The notes: generated by a model from the sequence alone, not told the origin. A stretch of 64,000 bases of DNA from Streptomyces sp. E2N166 (GCF_003671715.1 NZ_RAIF01000012.1:760153-824152); one strand, 5' to 3'. Shown: positions 16,583 through 25,129, numbered from the stretch's first letter. Program-made: numbers and translations.

Positions 16583-16598
16583 GAAGAATCGATTCTTC
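16583..16598. other. Perfect 16-bp palindrome
   Basis: GAAGAATCGATTCTTC overlaps the stop codon of the tail-terminator gene and lies ~118 bp before the tail-tube start. It could be a regulator site or a hairpin in the late mRNA; nothing else of note is seen in 16466-16582 except GC-rich inverted segments. Confidence 0.5.
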
Positions 16599-17040
16599 AT
16601 GCTGGGGTCACGGTGATCGTGACCCGCTGCACGTAGGACACGATAGCGCCTGCCGCCGACACCGAGGGCTCTCCTCCGGCGTCGTAGGTCAACTCCCGGT
16701 CAATGACGCGCGCTTCGGGAACGTGCAGGTCGTGGGTCCAGCTTCCGTCGGTCCGGCCGACGACGCCGGCGCGTACACGGTCGGCCAGCCACTCGACCTG
16801 ATCGGCCCGTTCCCCGACCGAGGTGACCTGGTAGGCCCAGGAGGCATCGGCGTGCCAGTCCCACAGGGGCGGGCCCGCGAACTCGGCGGGCAGCGAGTCG
16901 AGGATCGTGTACGGGACGGGCGCGGGCTCCCAACCGGACTTCCCCTGCGCACGCGGGAGTTCACCGACACCGCACGGGCGGCCCGTGACGTGCTCCAGGA
17001 GGGCGGCGAGCGCGCGGGTCACCGGAAGACGAGCGATCAC
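16597..17040 (-). CDS. Tail terminator protein
   Basis: 147 aa from ATG 17040. The start MIARLPVTRALAALLEHVTG and a following TILDSLPAEF and WAYQVTSVG...DQVEWLADRVR pattern match small tail-terminator/tail-completion proteins (lambda gpU-like fold: helix, four strands, helix). Overlaps the preceding gene by 4 nt. It caps the tail tube once the tape-measure length is reached. Confidence 0.8.
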   Translation of the reverse strand: MIARLPVTRALAALLEHVTGRPCGVGELPRAQGKSGWEPAPVPYTILDSLPAEFAGPPLWDWHADASWAYQVTSVGERADQVEWLADRVRAGVVGRTDGSWTHDLHVPEARVIDRELTYDAGGEPSVSAAGAIVSYVQRVTITVTPA

Positions 17041-17465
17041 GGCAGCACCCCGTCCGCCAGGGCCTGGATGAACGCCGGTTCGGTCTGCCGGAACGCAGGC
17101 TCGACGTGCGGGAACGGCGGCTGCCGGTAGTGCCGCCCGAGGCTGTCCACGCCGACGAAGCCGTACTCCAGCCGTCGCGCCTGCGGGGCGTCAGAGAACA
17201 CCTCGGCGGTAACCTCGCCGCCGCCAGAGCGCATCCGCACGTCCCAAGAGGCGCGGTACTGCCCGGTGATCACGTTCGGTCCGGGCCTGCCGCTCGCGTT
17301 CCGCTGGATGCGGACCCGCAGCAGCATCGCGTGGTGACGCGTGATCGTCCGCGTACGGGCGCGGGTGGCCGGACCCATCCGGGCCAGCGCGGCGGCCAGC
17401 GCGATCGGATCACGGAACGCGGTCGCGTCCGGGTGGGCGTTGGGGTGCGGGTTCGCCGGGGCCAT
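17037..17465 (-). CDS. HK97 gp10-like tail completion protein
   Basis: 142 aa. Arg-rich helical N-terminal third (RMGPATRARTRTITRHHAML) and a C-terminal module YGFVGVDSLGRHYRQPPFPHVEPAF, the hallmark of HK97-gp10-like proteins (strand, then P-x-P-F-xx-P-A-F). These join the head-connector to the tail tube. Start overlaps the tail-terminator gene's neighbour, consistent with a compact late operon. Confidence 0.85.
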   Translation of the reverse strand: MAPANPHPNAHPDATAFRDPIALAAALARMGPATRARTRTITRHHAMLLRVRIQRNASGRPGPNVITGQYRASWDVRMRSGGGEVTAEVFSDAPQARRLEYGFVGVDSLGRHYRQPPFPHVEPAFRQTEPAFIQALADGVLP

Positions 17466-17911
17466 CAGTCGATCACCTGCACCCTGACGATGCGCACCAC
17501 ACTGTAGGTGCCCACCGCTTCGTCGGAGACGCGGAACCGACGGCCCACCAACTGCGGGTCGCGGGAACCGCCAGGCCGCACGGAACCGGCCACGCGGATC
17601 ACGTCGTCGCGCCGCAGCACCGGGGCTTCCACCGGCAGCACGGCCTGATAGTCGGTGACCGGCGGCTCCACGGCGACCGACCCTCCCACGGGCTGGGTGA
17701 TGGCCGGGCGGCCGAGCGGCATCACCGCGCCGAGCCCATCCCAGACCAGCTCCTCGTCCGGCGCGGGCGGCACAAGCCGGCCCGTGGCCTCGTCCAGCAC
17801 GTCATCCGTACGGCCCGCGCTGTCCCGCCACACCTCCAGCTTGTCGTCAAGGATGCGGCCGACGACTCGGCGCGCACCCTCCACGTCAAAGGCCACGAGC
17901 CCACTCCACAA
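17465..17911 (-). CDS. Head-tail stopper / head-closure protein
   Basis: 148 aa from a GTG/ATG near 17911. Residues ~60-148 carry strands and the segment YQAVLPVEAPVLRRDDVIRV and GRRFRVSDEAVGTYSVVRI, resembling actinophage head-closure proteins. It lies between the first post-cargo gene and gp10-like gene, the usual slot for a stopper that plugs DNA in the filled head. Confidence 0.72.
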   Translation of the reverse strand: MWSGLVAFDVEGARRVVGRILDDKLEVWRDSAGRTDDVLDEATGRLVPPAPDEELVWDGLGAVMPLGRPAITQPVGGSVAVEPPVTDYQAVLPVEAPVLRRDDVIRVAGSVRPGGSRDPQLVGRRFRVSDEAVGTYSVVRIVRVQVID

Positions 17912-18263
17912 GCTGGGTCAGCATCGCCTTAGTCAGCGAGTACGGCTCGGTGCCGAGGTCGGGGCGGGCCAGCGCGGCGCGCTCCAAAGCCTCCGGGTCG
18001 ATCGCGTCGAGGAACACGGCTGCCGCCGGACCGGGGTCCGGTAGGTCGGCCACCGCCACGCGGGCCAGACCGGACCACTGGGTGTCGCCACGGTCCGCGA
18101 CGTGCAGCAGGACCTCCGGCCGTTCCCCGGCGAAGTGGCTGACCGAGTACGCCTTGACGGCGCTCGGATCGATTCGCGTGCCCTCGATCTCGATGTCGGC
18201 CCGACCGCCCCGCGCGCTGATCTGCACGCGTCGGGCGGTGGCCGTGTCGTTCGTCTGATCCAT
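17886..18263 (-). CDS. Phage head-tail region protein, unknown; first phage gene left of the cargo
   Basis: 125 aa from ATG 18263, overlapping the stopper gene by 26 bp. Begins MDQTNDTATARRVQISARGG and continues as a beta-rich domain (ADIEIEGTRIDPSAVKAYSV, RPEVLLHVADRGDTQWSG). No clear ribosome-binding site lies upstream of the start, as if the original upstream sequence has been replaced by the insertion. Function unknown; position suggests a capsid or connector accessory protein. Confidence 0.7.
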   Translation of the reverse strand: MDQTNDTATARRVQISARGGRADIEIEGTRIDPSAVKAYSVSHFAGERPEVLLHVADRGDTQWSGLARVAVADLPDPGPAAAVFLDAIDPEALERAALARPDLGTEPYSLTKAMLTQLVEWARGL

Positions 18264-18282
18264 TCAGCCGACGCTAGGAGCA

Positions 18283-18293
18283 GTGTCGGACAC
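18283..18293. promoter_or_regulatory. 11-bp palindrome at the cargo junction
   Basis: GTGTCGGACAC, perfect dyad, 20 bp upstream of the first phage gene. Possible operator for the adjacent XRE regulator. Confidence 0.3.
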
Positions 18294-18466
18294 CTCGAGG
18301 CGTCGGGAACGGAGCCCCAGTGGGCGGCCCCGTGCCTGACGCACGTCCTGGCGTGGATCTGCGCGTTTACTCCGTCGGTCCGTTAACTCTTGGCGACGGG
18401 CCTTCTGGGCACCATTCGCAATACGTACTCTGGCCACAATGCTCCGATCAGCGAGGGGAAGCCGAC

Positions 18467-19696
18467 GTGAATGAGAGCGTTATGCTGGGGGACCGACTCC
18501 GAGTGGCACGCAAGACGCGGGGACTGTCCGCCGCGCAACTGGCCCAGCGGGTCGCGATTTCCCCCAGCCTGGTGCAGAAGCTGGAGTCCGGCGCGCGGAA
18601 GGCGACGCCGAGCCTGATTCTCGCGCTGTCGAGGGCCCTGCACTTCGGCCCCGAGGTCCTGACCGGTCAGCCGTACTACGGGGACCCCGAGGCGGAGGAC
18701 GGCGTGCACGCCGTCATACCGGAGCTGAGGCGCATCCTGCTGTGCTTCGATACCCCAGATGAGCTGGAGACGCGTCCGCGCGCTCTGCCGGTCCTGGCCT
18801 CCGAGGTGGACCAGATCGCAGCTCTCCGGCGTGATGCCCGGTACGTGCCGATGGGGCCGCTGCTCCCTCCGGTGATCACAGAACTGACCCACGTTGCTCT
18901 CAGCGCACGTGGCGATGAGCAGCAGAAGGCGTTCTGGCATCTGGCCCGCGCCTACCGCGCCGTCAACAGCCTGGCCCACAAAATGGGGCACCACGACCTC
19001 GGCAATACGGCGCTGGAGCGGGTGAGGTGGGCAGCGGATCGCAGTGGTGACCCGCTCATGCAGTTCACCGCCGGGTTCCTGGTGGCGGGGTCGATGCTGC
19101 GGCAGGGAGCCACCGAGTCGGCTCGTCGCAAGCTCAAGGGCCTGCGGCACGAGTTGGAGCGGGCCCAGCCGGAGCGTTCGTACACCGACGACGCGCTCGC
19201 GGTCGACGGGGCACTGCTGCTGAAGCTGGCGGTCGTTGAATCGCGGGACAACAACCCCGACGCGGCAGAAGAGTTTCTGCGCGAAGCAGAGCAAGTCGCG
19301 CTGATGGCCGGCAACCGGGACAGCCTGGCCTACGAGATGAGCTTCGGTCCCACGAACATCAAGATCCACTCGGTCCATACGTTGATCGACACCGGGGACA
19401 GCGAGCAGGCCCTCGCCCACCTCACTGAATGGGGACAGGGTGGAGCGGCCTGGGTGCCACCGACCTCCACGGTGGGCGAGCGATCCAGCCACCATCACAT
19501 CGACGTCGCCTCCGCACGCCTGGCGGAAGGTGACCGCGGCGGAGCGTTCGCAGAGCTGAGGCGAGCCCGGAAGATCGCGCCGAACCACACGCGATTCCAC
19601 CCATCCGTGCGCGAAACGCTCGGCTCGCTACTGCGCATGGACACGCACCCGTCAGCCGAGTTGTCCGCGTTCGGCACCTGGGCCGGAGTCGCGTAG
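18467..19696 (+). CDS. XRE-family HTH regulator with TPR-like C-terminus
   Basis: 409 aa from GTG 18467, after GAGGGGA. The helix-turn-helix at residues ~8-60 has LRVARKTRGLSAAQLAQRVA and SPSLVQKLESGARKATPSL. The rest is helical and resembles TPR-type sensor domains (AFWHLARAYRAVNSLAHKMG, LAVVESRDNNPDAAEEFL). This architecture is typical of Streptomyces regulators that pair with a small partner protein, as here with the next gene. First gene of the cargo; it probably controls the following cluster. Confidence 0.85.
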   Translation: MNESVMLGDRLRVARKTRGLSAAQLAQRVAISPSLVQKLESGARKATPSLILALSRALHFGPEVLTGQPYYGDPEAEDGVHAVIPELRRILLCFDTPDELETRPRALPVLASEVDQIAALRRDARYVPMGPLLPPVITELTHVALSARGDEQQKAFWHLARAYRAVNSLAHKMGHHDLGNTALERVRWAADRSGDPLMQFTAGFLVAGSMLRQGATESARRKLKGLRHELERAQPERSYTDDALAVDGALLLKLAVVESRDNNPDAAEEFLREAEQVALMAGNRDSLAYEMSFGPTNIKIHSVHTLIDTGDSEQALAHLTEWGQGGAAWVPPTSTVGERSSHHHIDVASARLAEGDRGGAFAELRRARKIAPNHTRFHPSVRETLGSLLRMDTHPSAELSAFGTWAGVA

Positions 19697-19738
19697 CACA
19701 ACTCCCTTTACTCTCGCGGGACTTGGCCTGAATTGGGT

Positions 19739-19804
19739 GCGGACAGTTTGTCCGCGCACACCCGCCTCCAGAGTGGAATGGTCCTCTCACACTCAGTTGT
19801 GAGG
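19739..19804. promoter_or_regulatory. Two dyads in front of the small partner gene
   Basis: GCGGACA-GTT-TGTCCGC (19739-19755, perfect) and CTCACA-CTCAGT-TGTGAG (19786-19803) lie between the regulator stop and the ATG at 19816. Probable regulator-binding sites, or a leader hairpin for the second. Confidence 0.4.
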
Positions 19805-19815
19805 GGGCCTTTCCT

Positions 19816-20235
19816 ATGTCGGACGCGATCCCGACCACTCGACTGCCAAGGTGGATGCCTCTCGGCAGCGAGCCGGAGTTGTGTCCCGCCGGCACGTGGT
19901 GGGACGCCATCCGTGCACCCGAACATCTGGGCCGCAGGGCCGTAGAACTCATCGAGGAGCAAGGGCTCCCTGTGGGCTCCGTCGTCCTCGACGACGGCGG
20001 CCGTGAGCCGCGCATGTACTTCCTGACGCCGGTCGGCACCGCTGAACGGTGGGAGGAACAGGGCACTGTCGCGTTGGGACCGTCCTGCCACGTCCTGGTC
20101 CCGTCGGCGAAACGGACGTCCGGCCCCGGTCTCCACTGGTACCGGCTGCCCACCGGCCCCCGTGCCGTGATCTCACCTGCCGGGCTTCACCGCGCCCTGA
20201 TCAAGGCGCGCCGGGAGCGCGAAGGCCCCCATTAG
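19816..20235 (+). CDS. Small unknown protein paired with the XRE regulator
   Basis: 139 aa from ATG 19816. Begins MSDAIPTTRLPRWMPLGSEP, followed by a compact alpha/beta pattern (LGRRAVELIEEQGLPVGSVV, REPRMYFLTPVGTAERWEEQ, LHWYRLPTGPRAVI). Proteins of this shape are commonly encoded next to XRE regulators in Streptomyces; function unknown. Followed by strong hairpins at 20241-20339, so it ends the regulatory unit. Confidence 0.65.
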   Translation: MSDAIPTTRLPRWMPLGSEPELCPAGTWWDAIRAPEHLGRRAVELIEEQGLPVGSVVLDDGGREPRMYFLTPVGTAERWEEQGTVALGPSCHVLVPSAKRTSGPGLHWYRLPTGPRAVISPAGLHRALIKARREREGPH

Positions 20236-20240
20236 GACTC

Positions 20241-20339
20241 GCTCTGCGGCCCGAACTCCTCCCCGTGGGAGCTGCCGCAGAGCGGCTAGGCGCCGCCCCA
20301 CCCACTCCCCGTGGGGCGGCACCCGCCGGTCTCCGGCGG
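20241..20339 (+). terminator. Three consecutive GC-rich hairpins before the radical SAM operon
   Basis: Arms GCTCTGCGGC/GCCGCAGAGC (20241-20283), GCCGCCCCAC/GTGGGGCGGC (20292-20320) and CCGCCGG/CCGGCGG (20323-20339). The first is a good terminator for the upstream gene; the trio may form an attenuator leader for the operon starting at 20387. Confidence 0.6.
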
Positions 20340-20386
20340 ATGCAAGTGATTGTTCCAGCACGTCCGACACACAGAGAGGATCAACC

Positions 20387-20746
20387 GTGCCTCAAGCCAG
20401 GCGAGAGAAGAAGGATCACCTGATCTACGCGGACGTCGTGGACTCCAAGTCCAAGGCGGGCGTGTGGATGGGTGAGCGGGCCTCCTTCCAGGAGAAGCAG
20501 GGCCGCATCATCGAGGCGCTCAAGGAGCAGACCGACTGGGTCGAGCTGAAAGACGCGATCATGGTCATCGGCACCGACCCCGCCGGCATCACGGTCATCG
20601 CCCCCAACCCGACCCTGCCGGGCGTGATCGTCCTCGCCGACGGTGGCTCCCCGGCCACCTCGGCGAAGCTCCAGGCCACCGCGGAGGAGAAGGTCCGCGC
20701 GGTCATGGGCGAGCTCGGGATCGCCGAAGAGGAAACGGCGGCCTGA
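20387..20746 (+). CDS. Small protein, candidate substrate of the radical SAM enzymes
   Basis: 119 aa from GTG 20387, after GAGAGGATC. Charged N-terminus MPQARREKKDHLIYADVVDS, then an amphipathic domain (WVELKDAIMVIGTDPAGITV, PNPTLPGVIVLADGG), Ser/Ala-rich SPATSAK and an acidic helical C-terminus. First gene of an operon with two radical SAM genes; only 5 nt separate it from the first. It may be the peptide that is modified, or a carrier/chaperone. No Cys or classic leader-core boundary, so a substrate role is only an inference. Confidence 0.55.
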   Translation: MPQARREKKDHLIYADVVDSKSKAGVWMGERASFQEKQGRIIEALKEQTDWVELKDAIMVIGTDPAGITVIAPNPTLPGVIVLADGGSPATSAKLQATAEEKVRAVMGELGIAEEETAA

Positions 20747-20751
20747 GCAAC

Positions 20752-22053
20752 ATGGCCGTCCCCCGGATGCTGTGGGGGAAGTACTTCCAGTACGAGCGGG
20801 ACGGGGAAGCAGTTCTCCTCGACCCGGTCGAGCTGGACAGTGTGTTCATCGACTCCGGCGAGGTCCACGACCTCGCCGGGGTCCCCCCGACCGCGACTCA
20901 TGAAGCCCTCGCAGGGCTCGGCTTCACCTCCGACGGCCCCGTGGCCGACCGGCGAGAAGCACTCCGTAACCGTCTTCGACTCCTTGGGCTCGACGCCACA
21001 CCTCACCGCATCAGCGGTCTGCGCGTAGTGCTCACCGACCGCTGCAACATGGCCTGCACGTACTGCTTCGTCGATACGAACACCGGCAAGCCGGACATGA
21101 CGAAGGAGGAGCTGTCGGAGGGCCTGGAGTTCCTGTTCGAGCAGAACGCCGGCCAGGAAGAGGTGTCCATCCAGTGGTTCGGCGGCGAGCCGACGATCCG
21201 CTTCGACCTCATGCAGTACGGCGACCAGTTCGCAGACACCCTCGCCGACCGCTACGGCGTTGCAAGGGTCCGGCGCACGGTCGTCACCAACGGGGCCCGT
21301 CTGACCGACGAAGCCCTCGACCACTTCGTCGCGTACGAGTACGGGGTCGGCATCTCCATCGACGGCCCCCCGGGTATCAATTCCGCCCACCGCCTCCTGC
21401 TCGGCGGAAAGCCCGCTGACGACCGCATTCGCCGCAACGTCAGCCGATTCGTCGAAGCGGAGGGGCTGCACGTGGGCTGCAACCTCACCCCGACGGCCGC
21501 GAACATCGGGCGCTTGGCCGAAACGGTCCGGTGGATCATCGATGACCTCGGGCTGAAGTTCATCTACGTCAACACGCCCATCCCGACTGCGGGCCGCTGG
21601 CAGGTAAAGGGCGCAGACCTGGCTCAGGAGCTCTACGAGGCCCGCTTGGCCGCCCTGGGTCGCGGCGGAATGCTGTTCTCTGTCCTCGATCGCGCCTTCC
21701 AGGCCCTCGACACCCGTCGGCCGATGCTGTTCGACCACATGCAGGGGGACCGCAGTCTGAACGCCGCCCTGCTGCCCGGCAACCGGGTCAGCCTGTGCGA
21801 CATCAACTTCACCGAGCCGTCATTCCTGCACACCCTGGACGAGTTGCGTGCTGATCCAGGACAACTGGCTGGTGTGGCGAAGAACGTCGCGCCCATCCCC
21901 GAGTGCGGGAACTGCCCGGCGCTCGCCATCTGCGGCGGCCCCTCCCGCAACGAACAGGCCCTCGTCGGAGGCACCAGCCCTGATCCCGAGATGTGCGCGT
22001 TCTACACGAGCACCGTGGAGATCGCCGTGTGGGACAACACGGGGGTGCAATGA
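20752..22053 (+). CDS. Radical SAM/SPASM peptide maturase
   Basis: 433 aa. N-terminal ~80 residues (KYFQYERDGEAVLLDPVEL, LGFTSDG) resemble the peptide-binding region of SPASM maturases. Radical SAM motif CNMACTYCF (CX3CX2C) near residue 100, then WFGGEPT and VTNGARLTDEAL. C-terminal SPASM-type Cys set CGNCPALAICGG with a later Cys for auxiliary Fe-S clusters. Such enzymes make C-C, C-S or epimerised centres in ribosomal peptides. Translationally coupled to the second radical SAM gene by an ATGA overlap. Confidence 0.85.
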   Translation: MAVPRMLWGKYFQYERDGEAVLLDPVELDSVFIDSGEVHDLAGVPPTATHEALAGLGFTSDGPVADRREALRNRLRLLGLDATPHRISGLRVVLTDRCNMACTYCFVDTNTGKPDMTKEELSEGLEFLFEQNAGQEEVSIQWFGGEPTIRFDLMQYGDQFADTLADRYGVARVRRTVVTNGARLTDEALDHFVAYEYGVGISIDGPPGINSAHRLLLGGKPADDRIRRNVSRFVEAEGLHVGCNLTPTAANIGRLAETVRWIIDDLGLKFIYVNTPIPTAGRWQVKGADLAQELYEARLAALGRGGMLFSVLDRAFQALDTRRPMLFDHMQGDRSLNAALLPGNRVSLCDINFTEPSFLHTLDELRADPGQLAGVAKNVAPIPECGNCPALAICGGPSRNEQALVGGTSPDPEMCAFYTSTVEIAVWDNTGVQ

Positions 22054-22955
22054 GCGTCCAAGTCCGTACGGCGCTGGTCTCCACGGCCGGGCACTGCAAG
22101 GTGGCCTGCGGCTTCTGCTTCCGCGCTGACCGAGCTCACGGCTTTCTCGACACCGCGACGTACACACGCACACTGTCGCGGCTGCGGGAAGCCGGCGTAG
22201 AGGGCGTATGTCTGACGGGTGGCGAGCCCACCCATCATCCGCAGCTCAGGCAGCTTGTACGGCTGGCGCACCAGTTCGGCATGTCGGTGTCGATGGTGAC
22301 CTCGGCTCGCTCCGTGGCCGAGGTCATCGCCCTCTCCCACGTGACCCACCTACTGAGCAACGTGACCGTGTCCGCCGACTCACAAGGCGCGATGCTGCTG
22401 GGACGCACGACCCGCACAGCGGCCTCGGGCATCGCCACGCTACGCGCCATCAGCACCGAGACGAAGATCCTCCACGTCACCTGCTGGGGCCTGAGCGACG
22501 ATGAGTGCCAGGAGCTGGCCGACCTCGTGTCCGAGGCAGGCGTGGAGGTCCAGTTCAGCCCCGTCGTCCTCGACGAGCGCGCCTTGCGCCGGGACGGCAA
22601 GTCGGTCCAGGACTATCTGGTACAGCAGCATCTGGACGCCGACGTGCTGAGCCGCTACTTCAACCTGTCCGATCGGTACCGGGCCTACCTCGGCGAGCTC
22701 CGGGATCTACAACTGCCACCGACGGGGGGCGAGCGGTGGTCGTGCCGCTCGGCGACCGCGTACGTGTCCGCGGACGGTCACATACGGCGCTGTCCCTACG
22801 GCCAGGCATCAGTCAGCGTCGATGCACCTCGGGCCAGCATCAGACAGTTCCTGACCGATCCGGCGCAGGACCGCGTGACCCCGGACTGCGCTGCAATCTG
22901 CCGCTCCTCCGCCGCACCCGACGACCGCACGGCGTCGTGCGCCGCGCCGGCGTGA
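22050..22955 (+). CDS. Second radical SAM enzyme
   Basis: 301 aa from ATG 22050. The motif CKVACGFCF (CX3CX2C) starts at residue ~16, followed by CLTGGEPTHHP. C-terminal extra cysteines (WSCRSATAYVS, RRCPYG, CAAIC and a final Cys) indicate a shortened SPASM/twitch domain with an additional Fe-S cluster. With the first enzyme it probably modifies one peptide at two sites or in two steps. Belongs to the same operon; high GC like the surroundings. Confidence 0.85.
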   Translation: MSVQVRTALVSTAGHCKVACGFCFRADRAHGFLDTATYTRTLSRLREAGVEGVCLTGGEPTHHPQLRQLVRLAHQFGMSVSMVTSARSVAEVIALSHVTHLLSNVTVSADSQGAMLLGRTTRTAASGIATLRAISTETKILHVTCWGLSDDECQELADLVSEAGVEVQFSPVVLDERALRRDGKSVQDYLVQQHLDADVLSRYFNLSDRYRAYLGELRDLQLPPTGGERWSCRSATAYVSADGHIRRCPYGQASVSVDAPRASIRQFLTDPAQDRVTPDCAAICRSSAAPDDRTASCAAPA

Positions 22956-22977
22956 ACGGTGCTACGTACACGACTCC

Positions 22978-23760
22978 ATGGACCGCCCTATGACGATCAC
23001 GACACCGGACGACTTCACACATCGGTGGCGGCAACCACCGAACTTCTCCTTGGAGGTCGCCTTCGACTACACGTTCCTGCCCGCCATCGACGTCCTCGAC
23101 CACATCCGCCGGGACGCGGAAGTGCGCTTCACGATCCTCGGGGACGACGATTGGCAGGTGCGCATGGACCGCACCGCCGCCTTCTGCACCGCCCCGCTCG
23201 AAGAGATCGTCACGTGGCCGTTCCGGCTGGTGCACTTCAACCTCAGCCGCTTCTACGACGACCTTCTGCACGGCTTCCAGGACGAGGTAATGATCCCCTG
23301 GCGCGCCCATCTGTCCGCCCAGGGTTTCACCTGGCAGCGCCTGGCTCCGATCCTCTTCCTGTCCACCGAAGGCGCGTCCTCGACGTACCACAACGACAAC
23401 TCGCACGGCCTGGTCTGGCAGGTGCATGGCACCAAGACGTTCCACAGCTACCTCACACCCGACAAGCACCTCTCAGCCGAGGCCGCGGTGATCGGCGAGA
23501 CGACGGGTGAGGAGCCGCCCGAGCATGACGCGGCCGACCGCCAGTCGGTCGTCATGCGGCCCGGCGACCAGTTGTGGAGCCATGCCCTGACCCCCCACTG
23601 GGTCACCACCGAGTCGTCGCTCGCCATGAGCGTCACCCTCTCCCACGGCGGCCTGTGCCACCAGGGCCGCTTCTCCGACCGGGAGTTGGCACTGCGGGCC
23701 TACTGGGACAAGAACCCTGCCGAGGCGTGGACGCATGACCTGCGCAGCGTCCGCTACTGA
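22978..23760 (+). CDS. JmjC/cupin-type Fe(II)-2-oxoglutarate oxygenase-like protein
   Basis: 260 aa from ATG 22978 (or 256 from 22990). Metal facial triad candidates are H and D in TYHNDNSHG and the distal H in ALTPHWVTTE, on a double-stranded beta-helix pattern; a GLVWQVHGTKTFHSYL strand pair matches the JmjC hydroxylase layout. It ends at a strong terminator. Likely hydroxylates a side chain of the cluster's peptide product. A cupin without oxygenase activity is the alternative. Confidence 0.72.
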   Translation: MDRPMTITTPDDFTHRWRQPPNFSLEVAFDYTFLPAIDVLDHIRRDAEVRFTILGDDDWQVRMDRTAAFCTAPLEEIVTWPFRLVHFNLSRFYDDLLHGFQDEVMIPWRAHLSAQGFTWQRLAPILFLSTEGASSTYHNDNSHGLVWQVHGTKTFHSYLTPDKHLSAEAAVIGETTGEEPPEHDAADRQSVVMRPGDQLWSHALTPHWVTTESSLAMSVTLSHGGLCHQGRFSDRELALRAYWDKNPAEAWTHDLRSVRY

Positions 23761-23763
23761 GAC

Positions 23764-23806
23764 CGCGTCCCACGACACGAGGCATCGGCCCGTGTCGTGG
23801 GACGCG
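23764..23806. terminator. Bidirectional terminator
   Basis: Perfect 16-bp arms CGCGTCCCACGACACG / CGTGTCGTGGGACGCG with an 11-nt loop between the convergent oxygenase and AspRS genes. Confidence 0.9.
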
Positions 23807-23818
23807 CCCATCAGCCGG

Positions 23819-25129
23819 TTACGGCGTGAGACGGTTCGGTCCGCGGAAGAGGAAGGTGGCCTCGCGGATCGACTCCAGACCGAGGAGCACCATCAGCACC
23901 CGACCGAGGCCCATGCCCAGGCCACCGTGCGGCGGGCAGCCGTACCGGAACGCGTTCAGGTAGTCCTGCAACGGCTCTGGGCTCATGCCCTTCTCGGCGG
24001 CCTGCTTCAGCAGCACGTCATACCGGTGCTCGCGCTGTGCGCCGGTGGTGACCTCCAGCCCCTTCCACAGCAGGTCGAAGCTCAGAGTCACACTCGGGTC
24101 GTCGGCCGGCCGCATGTGGTAGAAGGGCCGGATGCTCACCGGGTAGTGCGTGATGAACACGAACTCGTGCCCGGTGGCCTCCTGGATGTGGGCGCTGATG
24201 CTGCGCTCGCCCTCCGGGTCCAGGTCCTCCTTGATCCCTTCCGGGTCCCACCCTCCCTTGCGCAGGATCTCGTGCGCCTCGGCCATGGTGATGCGAGGGA
24301 AGGGCGTCGTCGGGACAGTGATCTCCACACCGAAGTGCTCTCGGATGGCCTCACCGTGGGAGTCGGCGACCTTCGCGATCGCGTGGGCGAGCATCTGCTC
24401 CTCGAACGCCATCACGTCCTCGACGCCGTCGATCCAGGCGAGCTCGACGTCGACGCCGGTGAACTCGGTGGCGTGCCTGGAGGTGAACGATGGCTCGGCA
24501 CGGAAGACGGGGCCGATCTCGAAGACCTTCTCGATGCCAGCCGAGATTGCCATCTGCTTGTAGAACTGCGGCGACTGCGCCAGGTAGGCGCTGCGGCCGA
24601 AGTAGCCGAGCTTGAAGACCTCCGCTCCGGATTCCGAGGCCGTTCCCATGAGCTTGGGGGTGTGCATCTCCGTGGCGCCCTGCGCGTAGGCGTACTCGCG
24701 CATCCCCTGTTCCAGGGTGGTCTGCACGGCGAACATCAGCTGTGTGGCGGTCCGACGGCGCACGTCCAGGAAGCGCCAGTCCAGCCGATGCTCAATGCCG
24801 GTGTGCTCGTCGATCGGCAGGGGCGTAGCGGCCAGGTTCAGGACCTCGACCGACTCAGGGACGAGTTCCAGGCCGCCGAGCTTGACCTGCTCGGCGTCGA
24901 CGACACGGCCGGTGATCTTGACTGCGGACTCGGGGGTGAGAGCTTCGAGCTGGGCCTCAAGCGGCCCGTCGTCACGCTTGTGGGTCACCTGCACCATGCC
25001 GGTGCTGTCCCGCACGATGACGAACTGCATCTTGCGCTGCAGGCGCAGGGTGTTTACCCACCCGCAGACAGTGACGGTACGGCCGACGTGTTCTCGCAGG
25101 TCAGAGACGTGTACGCGGCTTTGGATCAT
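23819..25129 (-). CDS. aspS: Archaeal-type aspartyl-tRNA synthetase, extra copy
   Basis: 436 aa from ATG 25129, the start exposed by the T-box leader. N-terminal OB-fold for the anticodon (residues ~5-105; VTVCGWVNTLR); class II core with HTPKL, SPQFYKQ, motif 2 FRAEPSFTSRHATEF and motif 3 GLGMGLGRV. It lacks the ~130-aa GAD insertion and is far shorter than bacterial AspRS (~590 aa), so it is of the archaeal/eukaryal type. It charges tRNA-Asp (possibly tRNA-Asn too). Located in a peptide-biosynthetic cluster and T-box controlled, it is a candidate resistant duplicate of the housekeeping enzyme. Confidence 0.9.
   Translation of the reverse strand: MIQSRVHVSDLREHVGRTVTVCGWVNTLRLQRKMQFVIVRDSTGMVQVTHKRDDGPLEAQLEALTPESAVKITGRVVDAEQVKLGGLELVPESVEVLNLAATPLPIDEHTGIEHRLDWRFLDVRRRTATQLMFAVQTTLEQGMREYAYAQGATEMHTPKLMGTASESGAEVFKLGYFGRSAYLAQSPQFYKQMAISAGIEKVFEIGPVFRAEPSFTSRHATEFTGVDVELAWIDGVEDVMAFEEQMLAHAIAKVADSHGEAIREHFGVEITVPTTPFPRITMAEAHEILRKGGWDPEGIKEDLDPEGERSISAHIQEATGHEFVFITHYPVSIRPFYHMRPADDPSVTLSFDLLWKGLEVTTGAQREHRYDVLLKQAAEKGMSPEPLQDYLNAFRYGCPPHGGLGMGLGRVLMVLLGLESIREATFLFRGPNRLTP

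Noticed and set aside
18264..18300. Target-site duplication flanking the cargo
   Set aside because: Sequences at the two cargo ends (near 18264 and 43392) show no convincing direct repeat by eye.
23819..25129. Housekeeping AspRS
   Set aside because: Wrong type (archaeal, no GAD insertion), embedded in a cargo cluster, T-box controlled; more likely an extra copy.
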